DNA of 64,000 bases from Dendrocalamus latiflorus (Eukaryota > Streptophyta > Magnoliopsida > Poales > Poaceae): NCBI GenBank assembly GCA_017311315.1, contig CM029654.1, forward strand, positions 2,232,001 to 2,296,000, written 5' to 3'. Below the pieces are notes generated by a model. The model had not been told where the DNA came from. It did not search any database and worked only from the letters and a program-made list of their open reading frames with translations. The first letter of the stretch is position 1. Each line of letters opens with the position of its first letter. The translations under genes were made by a program, and so were the position numbers. This document shows, one piece after another, positions 55,853 through 64,000 of this stretch.

Positions 55853-56892
55853 AAAGGTTATTAAGTCGTAAAGTCGAGTCGACTCGCCAAAGGGGTGACT
55901 TGGGCGACTAGTCGACTAGTCCCCAGACTCAGGTCTACAATTGTTACAGTCATAATAAAGAAGCAAGCTAGAATTATTATACTAATACTATAACCAAAAT
56001 AGCTACTGAATATCATGTATAAATGCATATGCAAGCTGCTGCTCAAAAGATTCAACTGAGATAGAAAAATATTTGACTAAAACTGCCAGCTTTGAAAAAT
56101 AATATTGGATTCAGCAAACAAAAGGATATATCATATTGGATATATTTTGGACCTTGATGCATGAAACACAACGACCGAATCCAACCGCAAACCAACCCAG
56201 ATCGAGCCGAGCATACATCAAAATCAGCCAAAAACCACCGCATGCCCAGATCGAGTAGGCCACAACCGCACAGCGGGAATAAGAAATGTGCAGATCGCGA
56301 GATCCTAGCGTTACCTGATGCGCACGGAGACGGGAGAGCGGATCGATATGAAGGCTGACTAGTTGTTGCGCGGGTGAATCCAAGATCAGCGTCCCAGATT
56401 CAATTCGGCGATGACTTTATGGGGGAAGAGGAAGAGGAGACAAAGGGGGTTTGGGGGGAGACGGCACGACGACGGCTACTGGAGGGAGGCAGCCCGCTGC
56501 TGCTACTGTTTCGCTTGTGTCATCGCGTGTGATAGCTCGCACGGATGAGAACGAGACTTCAAAGGATGAGGGATTCAGGATCTAGGGTTACTCGAGAGGA
56601 TAAGAACAAGACATCGCATGTGGTGTGCAGTGAGGATCTAGGGTTATTGAGTCACTGGTATTAAGTCTCAATCGGGCCGAGCCTCTCCAATGGGCCTCAA
56701 ACTTACTGATCCAGTGGGTCGGCTCCTAGTTGTGTGGCTAGACATAGCTGGCTAGTCATGACTAGTCGTCCGGCCGCTCGACTAGTCGCTCCAGTCGAGT
56801 CGGCCTCCCTAGTCGTCCGTCATGTACCGACTGGACGACTAGTCGTGGTCTCGTGGATTAGTCACTGATTAGTCGATGACTTAATAATGCTG
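55853..56892. mobile_element. Non-autonomous hAT element inside an SMC5B exon
   Basis: 1040 bp flanked by the 8-bp duplication GATTTTTC (55845-55852 and 56893-56900). Ends share TTATTAAGTC in inverted orientation. Subterminal parts are packed with GACTAGTCG/CGACTAGTC words. Copy A lacks it, giving the empty site directly. The interior (56150-56560) resembles a promoter or first-exon fragment but no protein is recognised. Confidence 0.92.
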
Positions 56893-56978
56893 GATTTTTC
56901 TTGCCTTTTCAGATCTTCAATGTCATCAAATGTAGTTTTTAGTCGTGCGTGCTGATATAAAATATAAAGACCAACAGT

Positions 56979-58604
56979 TCAGCAAAGCACCTGGCCTAGA
57001 CGGATTCACAGGCACATTCTACAAACGCGCGTGGCCGGTGATCAAACAGAGCGTCATGGACGCGTTTCAGGCCCTTTTTCTCCTTCAGGGGTGTTGCTTG
57101 CACTGCATCAACAACGCGATGATCATTTTGTTGCCTAAAAAGAACGAAGCTAAAGAGATCACAGACTACTGTCCGATTAGTCTTGTACATAGCTTCATCA
57201 AAATATTTTCCATGGTCCTAGCAAATCGGCTAAAAAAGGAACTGTTGACCCTCGTGAGATCAAATCAATCTGCTTTCATCTTCGGAAGATCAGTTCACGA
57301 CAATTTCCGCTTCATCCAACTCCTCACTAAAATCCTCAAAGTCAAGAAGAAATCATCCCTCTTGCAGAAGCTTGACATTTCCAAAACATTCGACTCGGTT
57401 TCGTAGCCATTTCTACTACAAATCCTTAGACATTTGGGCTTTGGCGCAAGATGGCGTGAATGGATATCGATGTTGTTAGCCACTGCTTCCTCCACAATCA
57501 TGCTTAATGGAAGCCCATCCACCTAGGCCGTGGGCTAAGACAGGGACACCCGCCATCCCCTATGCTATTCCTGCTAGTGATGGAGGCCCTCAATGCTTCC
57601 TTCCGCAAGGCGGACTCACTCTCAACCTTAACCCCCTTGGTGTGCAAGGGTTGTAGGAGCGCACATCCTTATACGCCGACGACGTAGTTTGTTTCATTGC
57701 TCCGAGACATTGTGGCTTCCAGATAGTCAAGGAGACTCTTTACAACTTCGGGCAAGCGTTGAGTTTGTGTGCCAACCTGCAGAAGAGTCTGGTCGCTTCT
57801 ATATGCTGTTCACAGGACGAGATCAATCTGGCTTTGCAAGAATTACCTTGTCACCTTACTTCCTTCCCGGTTAATTACTTGGGCTTGCCACTCGCCCTTT
57901 CTGGATTGACTAAACCTCAGATCCAGCTTTTGGTAGATCGCTTCATCAGGAAGTTCCCGACTTGGAAAGGAAGTCTGTTATCGTCAGGAGGTCGTCTCGT
58001 TGTGGTCAAGCAAGCCCTCTGCCCATCTACCACCTTCTATCGCTTGACCTACCATCTTGGGCATTAAAAGCAATTGATAAAAAGGAGACACGCCTTCCTC
58101 TGGAAGGGCCCAGAGGCCGTCATGGGAGGAAATTGCCTGGTGGTATGGAAAACTGTTTGCAGACCGATGGCTCTTGGAGGCCTTGGAATCCTTGACTTCA
58201 AGATAATGGGCTACGCACTGCGTCTACACTGGTTATGGGGGCAAAAATTGAACAGCCACGCGCGTTGTCGAGTGTACAAGCTTCCCATGAGCCAGTTGTT
58301 CTGGCAATGTTCAAAACAGCCACCAAAGTGTGTCTTGGAGATGACAGTCAAACCTTGTTTTGGTTTGACAATTGGATTGAAGGCCAATCAGCCCAAGACA
58401 TAGCCCCCACCGTTTGCAAACTGGTTCACAACAAAACCAAGAAAAACACTTTGGTTTCCCAAGGGCTACTGTCCAACTCTTGGGTCCATGGGATTCAAGG
58501 AACCATGTCGGTCCAAGCCATGGCCAAATTCCTGGCCTAGTGTGTGTACTTTGTTTCATCCCTTCTTAATGAAATGACATGCAAATGCATGTTCGCTAAA
58601 AAAT
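56979..58604 (+). mobile_element. 5'-truncated L1-type LINE in an SMC5B intron
   Basis: 1626 bp with the target duplication GACCAACAGT at 56969-56978 and 58605-58614. It encodes a broken L1-clade reverse transcriptase: FSKAPGLDGFTGTFYKRAW, IILLPKKNEAKEITDYCPIS, QSAFIFGRSVHDNFRF, a stop where DSVSW is expected, then SLYADDVVCF (catalytic YADD). The 3' end, GAAATGACATGCAAATGC then a short A-rich end, is like grass L1 tails. The empty site is seen in copy A near 1535. Confidence 0.93.
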
Positions 58605-59228
58605 GACCAACAGTAGTCAAATAGTACTAGCAACCTGATTTAGGTAACAAAGCATTCATACCAGCTGTCCTCATCAATAACTTCCTGGCGGTTGTTCATG
58701 TTTTGAGTTATTTGATTGTTTATCTTCTTTGTATTTGAAATTTGAGTCACTTTCACTTTCTTGAGCCCTCTACAAAAACAGGGGAAAAAAGCGAAGATGT
58801 GTATTCCGTATTTCCATTAGAACTGAAAACCTCAACCTTTGTCATTTCAGTCAGCCACATAAAGCTAAGTTGTGAAGAACAAACTTCTATCAAACTGGAA
58901 ATCGAACATTGAAAAATTGGCATTTTTCTATAAACCATTGGCTTACTGAATTGTGTTTCCTATTAAAAAACTTTTTTGTTGTTTTCTATGAAAAATTAAG
59001 AACATTTTCCTATGTTGATATTCAAAATATTTTTTCCCTCTCCCATTTAAGATGCCACAAGGATGCTGTATAAGCAGCTATCAAGTTAATAGTGTCAATA
59101 AAGAGGGGACTTGGTTGAGAAGGAATGGAAAGGATTTGATTGGAGAAATTGAAAGGATCCACGCAAAAATGTTGAAGGGAGATGAGGATCTTGCCATGAA
59201 ACTCATACTAGCCTGTTGTTGCAAGCAT

Positions 59229-59469
59229 GGCCTGTTTGGCAACGGCTGCGGCTTATGGCTTTTGGCTGAAATTTTTGAATTTTGCCTGTTTACTGTACAG
59301 ATTACGGAGAAATAGATATTCATTTGCGATTTTGGCTGGTACAGATGTTTGGCTTTTAACGTGTAGATCGTTTAACTTGTAGACACCGTCTTGAGAAAAT
59401 ACTCCGTTTGAAAGTTAGGTACTGTAGTAAAAGCCAAAAGCCGCCAGCTTCGAAGGAAAAGAACAGGCC
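59229..59469. mobile_element. MITE present only in SMC5 copy B
   Basis: 241 bp with inverted ends GGCCTGTT..., sharing GGCCTGTT and an inner AAAAGCCAAAAGCC motif. Copy A lacks it at the matching place (about 2147). Target duplication is unclear, so the superfamily is left open. Confidence 0.75.
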
Positions 59470-60013
59470 TTGGAAGCCCGAAAGCGTTCTACTAAAACTA
59501 GCTTGGAACAATGTATTGTTATCTATATAGCTTTGGAGGGAACTTTACATTTTGCTCACTTTATATAAAATGGCCGCGTTTTACAGCCTCTTACAGGTTG
59601 CTTAGCTCATAACAAATGATGGCAATCAGGGATTTTTTTTGGTTAAGTTTTATGTAAGCTCGCTTAATTAGCATATTAATCAAGTAAACAAAAAACATTG
59701 ACAAAAAATAAATTGGCTGATCAACAAAACTTCGTCTATTCTTTTCTTTTTTTAGTGAACACGCATTTGCGTGTCTTTGCATTAAGATTGAAAATTTTCA
59801 TCTAATCAACTTGAAGGCCTTGAAAAGGACACCTTTATACCAAATATAACACACCAGGACAATACCAAACCATGTAGACGGAAAATTTCCAATGAACATC
59901 TATAGAAGAAATTATAAATGAATAGAAATAGTAATCGAAGCCTTTTGACTATGAAACATACTCAATACAGCCTTTCATATCTTCCCAGATTCCGGCTGCT
60001 TCTTCATTTTCTT

Positions 60014-60278
60014 TTTTTTTCTTTTTTTTTCTCGAATACGCAGGAGAGCTGCGTATCATTGCATTAAGAAGAAAAGAAGGGGGATACAAAAGAAACAAAC
60101 ACCAAAGGCACCCACCACACTCACACCCAAAAAGAAACAAGTTACAAACACACCCGAAATAGAAAAACTACAAGACCCAGCCTGAAAGAAACAAGCCATC
60201 TACCTAGCGACTACTTCTAAATGCGCTAAAAAAAAAAGACTTCTGTGTATTCCTAAACAAGCCATCTACCCAAAATGA
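60014..60278 (-). mobile_element. Short LINE 3' end inside SMC5B exon 6
   Basis: 265 bp flanked by the 15-bp duplication CTTCTTCATTTTCTT (59999-60013 and 60279-60293). The minus strand ends AATGCAATGATACGCAGC, TCTCCTGCGTATTCGAG and an A-rich tail, the standard terminus of grass L1 elements. Heavily 5'-truncated. It splits the exon encoding AELMKKKLPQLKYNMKKKEY. Confidence 0.9.
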
Positions 60279-61054
60279 CTTCTTCATTTTCTTCTTCGCA
60301 GTTTTCTCTTGCTCCTGTGCTTCTGTGTATTCCTTCTTCTTCATGTTGTATTTTAGTTGTGGCAGCTTCTTCTTCATTAATTCAGCCTATGACACAATCA
60401 ACACAAGGTATTAAAATAGCATGAAAAATATTGTTCATTCCATTCATAGACGAGGCGATAAAATACAAACCTTTCTCAGGAGTTTTTCTCTTTGTCGGAC
60501 ACATTCAACATTTTTTCTTGTTCAGCGTTGAGGGTCTTTAGATTATTCAAAGTCTGCTCATTTTGCTTTACAGCCTAAAGAATTCAACATAAATTCAATA
60601 GTATATTGGTAGCCCAGACATCTAACAAACCATTTGAAAAGAAGTCAGAAAACCTTCAAAAGTTCAAGTATACATAAACAAAAGTTGAAAGATTTGGCTT
60701 TACCACTTCAACCGTCCTCAATTCCTTCCGGTCTATAAGCTGGCGATGCTGAACAGGTAAGTTCGGATCACCAACAGCCTTTTCAGTCTCTTCTAGAAGA
60801 TGAATAGGACTCAGCTTTGCAAATTCACACACCCGATCTTGTGGCAAGAACTAAAGGGAGTTCAGCACAGAAAAACATAAATCAGGTATAATTTTACAGT
60901 TACTTCCATGAAGGATAAATGGCTCCTCTAGATTAACATATCATGATACAAAGCAAAATTATATGGAATGTAATGCTGGAAGCTTACATGAACCTAAGGT
61001 ACGCATGCACATATAAAAGACTAACCTGCCTTAAGTTGTTAACTTGAATATTAA

Positions 61055-61780
61055 TGGGTTTTGATAATCATCATCCAGATGGAATCAACCTAAAAGTCAT
61101 CCAAATTTCTGACCTTTTGATTCACGTCGCGATTCGTGCTCCGGCGTCCTCTCCAGCGAGTTCATCTTCTTCTTCGGTGAGGTTAGGGCTCGGGCAACAT
61201 CTTCTCTGGCAAGGTTTGTCGGGGTTCTTCCTTCTCACCGGTGAACCCGAGAGGAGAATCCCGCCCCCGACAGCTAGGGTTCACCGTTCCCCCCGGGCAT
61301 AGAGGGAGGCCAGGAGCCGGTGGCCCGACGGTGGGTAGCGGTGGGGGCGATGGGCGGGGTAGGAGGGTGGTGTCGGAGGGCGACGGCGGCGGAAGATACT
61401 AACTATTAGATTGGACGGGGACGGCATGGCGGGGCGGGGTAGAGGGCGGTGGCAAAAGATACTAACTATTAGGTTGGGCGGGGACGGCACGGCGGGGCGG
61501 GGTAGGGGGCGGCACAGCGAGACGGCGAGGGTGTCACCAGCCACAGGTGGTGGAGGAGGGGGCGGGGGTGGTGGGGGAGGCACGCAGAGTTGCTCTAGAG
61601 AGAGGAGGGGGCGGCGCGGAGGGCGACAACGAGGGGGTGGTGTGGGGGCAGGAGGCGGTGGGGGCGGAGACAGTGTTAGAGTTAGGATTGTGCACAAATC
61701 TCAAAGCAATCCGACGGTAGAAAATCTGGCTGATTTTTAGGAAGAAAATATCCAGGTGATAGCTAGACTAACATACCCTT
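61055..61780. mobile_element. Insertion in SMC5B exon 3 (unclassified DNA element)
   Basis: 726 bp absent from copy A. The borders repeat TTAA (or TAA). Ends show only weak inversion (GGGT... and inverted GGGTATG...). The interior is GC-rich with two tandem units of about 63 bp (near 61396-61458 and 61459-61520, AAGATACTAACTATTAG). No transposase. The TAA border would suit PIF/Harbinger, but classification is uncertain. Confidence 0.7.
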
Positions 61781-61828
61781 TTAAATTTCTTGATGGCATC
61801 AATGACTTCCTTCTTGGGACAGTTGCAC

Positions 61829-62158
61829 CAACAGGAAACAAATTTCAATGATGCAGGAAGGCCACCTTTTCCAACAAAAGGAACATATTTCAAAAGAATA
61901 ACGACAGACATAAACAGTAGAGTACCTTACACGTAAAATGTATTAGAGATTATGTTATAGGATTGCAGCAAATCTTGTAGGCATTTTCTTTTTCTCTAGC
62001 AAAACTCCACCTATCATGCCACGCCTTTACAAAAGTTAAGGAGCGAGCTTGAGGAGTGAGACATTTTTTTTTTAGATTATGGAATAACAATATTCCAGCT
62101 TTGATCATTCCACGGGAATGACTACAGCCAATGAGGAGTGAGACATGCAGTTGCAGAC
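61829..62158 (-). other. SMC5B intron
   Basis: Matches the copy A intron at 16285-16534. It contains a short extra piece near 62064-62120 absent from copy A. Confidence 0.6.
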
Positions 62159-63416
62159 CATTGAGCAGCCACTCACCGGTGTCGATCTCCCTGGTAATGC
62201 AGATGCTGTCGTCGGCCGTATCCCCGCGAAGGGATACCTTGACATGGCCGGACTCCTCCCCCCTCTTGACGAAGGCTCCGACGCTGGATGCCCTCCCGAG
62301 AACCTGTAGGTAGTACTACTACAATAGCAGCAGTAACAAATAGATTGGAGCGAGCCACTCCAATCTAAAGCGAAAGCGAAGCGTCGGAGGTGGTGCCGTA
62401 AGTGGGGGTCTCCGGCGAGGGCGAATGCGATGGCGCAGACGATGGAGCTCTTGCCGGAGCCGTTGGGGCCGACAACGAGGTTGAGGCGCGGGCCGTGGTG
62501 GCAGGCGAGGCGGTCGTGGGTCATGAAATTGCGGAGCTCGATCTCCACGACGTTCCCCGGCACGTAGTCGTCCTCCGCTCTCTGCGGGGCGGCGGAGGCG
62601 AGCCTAGCGAGCTTGGCCGCGCGGGCGGCCGCCACGATCTAGCGCTTGGACCCCCGACGAGATTGAGCCTGAGGTGCTTCAGAGTTCAGATCCGATCGAG
62701 CCTGGCACGAAGCCACGGGAGGAGGCGAGTGGAAGAGGGAGCTCCTAGGCTGGATGGATATGCTGCGGTGCGGAAGGGATGGCCGCTCGCGGCGGCGACG
62801 GGGCGGCGATCGGATTGGGGTGCGTTTCCTTCGGGACGGTTCGGCGGAAATGGAGGGAAGAGAGGCGCCAGCCGCCAAGGCGGAGGCATGCGACGATGCG
62901 CTGCGCCGCGCACTCGCATGGCCCAAGGAGCCCGAGTCCAACCCATAAGGCCCATAAACTAGGGCTCAAGTAGCTGTGCGTTTACTCATTCTGTGGGTTT
63001 TTGTCCGGCCCATTTAAATTGTTATCTCTTCTCTGGGCATTTTCGGACTTCATCATTTCTGAATGAATAGAAACCATGTGAGTAGAACCCTAAATCACAG
63101 GTTATTTTCCAGAAAACAACATGCAGATCAGCTTCAACATCTGCGTAACACCGGAACTAAACTGGGGATACACAATCTCGATCGCTCTCATGAAGACAAC
63201 CGAAGAAAAAAATAAGTGCGGGATACAAGTCACCAAAGACCATGAACAGGGCAGTTCTAATGGCAACCCCTTTCACCGTGGCAGGCTAGCTAAGCCCAGA
63301 TGGCGATTCTTACGCAACGAATAAAATGCCCATATGAGTACTGACTATCCAACCGAAGCCAAGCGATGTGAAACATGACGATACTGGAACCAAACGTCCA
63401 TGCGAGCCAAGGTGAT

Positions 63417-64000
63417 TTACAGGAAGGCATCCTTCTCGAGCAACTTGAGGACCTCATCCTGGTTGTTGAGCTTAGCAACGTCGATGGGTGTCTTCCCATC
63501 CATGTTTTGGAGGGTGCTGCGGGGCATTCGAGACAGTCAAACACAAGTGAAGGGATCACAGCTCGCAAAGGGAAGAAGACAGCTGATTTAACTTACACAG
63601 CAGCGCCGTGCTTCAGCAGAAGATCCACGCACTCCTTCCGACCATATCCAGCAGCGTAATGCAGTGGGGTGTTCTTGTTCTTATCCAACGCGTCCACTGC
63701 AGCACCCGCCTCAAGAAGGATTTGTGCACACTTCAACTGAAATCCAAAAGTCCACCCAAGTCGTTATCACTACTAATTAAAATACCTAACAGACATAAAA
63801 TACAAGGAGAAAATACAGTTCCCAATAGCATTTGTCCCACATCACATTATAGATTCCAAAATGTAGATGACATCCAACAGCAAAACATGGTCTGTCATTC
63901 ATAGATTTTTATATTCCAGCATTGAATATAACCTTCAAAAGTGAAATGGCATTCCTAAAGACCACCAACTGCAATGAATCTAAACAGTAGGGTCTTAATA
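63417..64000 (-). CDS. AKR2: AKR2-type ankyrin-repeat gene, last two exons (copy B, open at the right edge)
   Basis: Same two 3' exons as copy A. 63597-63736 reads LKCAQILLEAGAAVDALDKN and TPLHYAAGYGRKECVDLLLK. 63417-63516 reads TLQNMDGKTPIDVAKLNNQ and KLLEKDAFL with stop at 63417-63419. Borders: acceptor GCAG, donor GTAAGT. Sequence from 63737 to the window end looks like an upstream intron. AKR2 proteins are cytosolic factors that bind chloroplast outer-membrane proteins through their ankyrin repeats. Nothing here is broken, so this is probably the 3' end of a functional gene, or at least the better copy. The rest lies beyond 64000. Confidence 0.9.

Larger units (their letters stand above)
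55080..62635 (-). pseudogene. SMC5: SMC5 copy B, N-terminal half with multiple insertions
   Basis: Exons on the minus strand: 62402-62635 (head, with intact GPNGSGKSS Walker A), 62159-62303, 61026-61828 (interrupted), 60704-60850 (LPQDRVCEFAKLSPIHLLEE), 60471-60574, 59962-60386 (interrupted), 58662-58769, 55741-56953 (interrupted), then about 55480-55590, 55230-55410 and 55109-55180 (coiled coil and start of hinge). Lesions: start codon is GTG, first donor GT changed to TT, acceptor of exon 3 changed from AG to TG, a 1-bp deletion in exon 3, a 1-bp deletion in an A run of exon 5, and a 4-bp deletion at the end of the 58662 exon. Its next surviving exons are the C-terminal ones at 52265-52740. 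Non-functional. Confidence 0.93.

Noticed and set aside
59052..59315. 87-codon plus-strand frame (MPQGCCISSYQVNS...)
   Set aside because: The same segment in copy A has a stop and shifts. It lies in an intron shared by both SMC5 copies and its end runs into a MITE.
62633..62635. GTG as a usable start codon for SMC5 copy B
   Set aside because: Copy A has ATG at the same place and plant nuclear genes rarely start at GTG. Treated as a mutated start.
1..64000. tRNA or rRNA genes
   Set aside because: No cloverleaf-like or rRNA-like stretch was recognised. TGGTATCAGAGCC-type matches are retroelement primer sites.

Overview
The window is nuclear DNA from a grass (Poaceae). The genes have plant-type introns with GT..AG borders and GC-rich first exons. 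The intergenic space is filled with nested grass-type transposable elements: Ty1/copia, LTR-type fragments, a long solo LTR, TRIM, LINE, Helitron, hAT, CACTA and PIF/Harbinger MITEs. The gene products recognised (SMC5, AKR2, PRMT10, plastid Cpn60-alpha, ANP/NPK1 MAPKKK, CC-NB-ARC-LRR) are all plant families. The species cannot be fixed from sequence alone. No RNA gene and no CRISPR array was seen.

The framework is a tandem duplication, both copies on the minus strand, of a block holding SMC5 (SMC5/6 DNA-repair complex) and the 3' end of an AKR2-type ankyrin-repeat gene. Copy A lies at 1-2700 plus 16211-18181, and copy B at 52265-63771 and beyond. Both SMC5 copies are pseudogenes with different lesions. 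In copy A about 13.5 kb of nested insertions separate the central exons from the N-terminal exons. Copy B lost its ATG, its first splice donor and its central exons, and took in at least five transposons. The AKR2 end of copy B is intact as far as it is visible; that of copy A is cut off after two exons.

Layout: 1-2.7 kb, SMC5 copy A central exons. 2.74-7.75 kb, a young copia element with identical LTRs. 7.76-16.15 kb, an RTE-type LINE split by an LTR-type element that is itself split by a 5.5-kb Helitron carrying fragments of at least five unrelated genes. 16.2-18.2 kb, SMC5 5' exons and the AKR2 end. 18.4-20.3 kb, a hAT element and a TRIM. 20.85-28.16 kb, a decayed copia element. 28.9-29.6 kb, an SLC35F transporter pseudogene. 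30.07-31.2 kb, a hAT element. 31.75-36.58 kb, a 4.8-kb solo LTR inside an older retroelement. 39.75-50.19 kb, a three-exon CC-NB-NB-LRR resistance-type gene whose second intron holds a MITE, a small Helitron and a mini-CACTA. 50.2-51.15 kb, a tandem duplication of that gene's 5' end. 52.2-62.6 kb, SMC5 copy B. 63.4-64 kb, AKR2 copy B.

The only gene that looks translatable from start to stop is the resistance-type gene. It is predicted at about 1213 residues, with a first nucleotide-binding domain that has no P-loop and a second one that is canonical. Everything else is a pseudogene, a captured fragment, a partial gene at the window edge, or transposon coding sequence.
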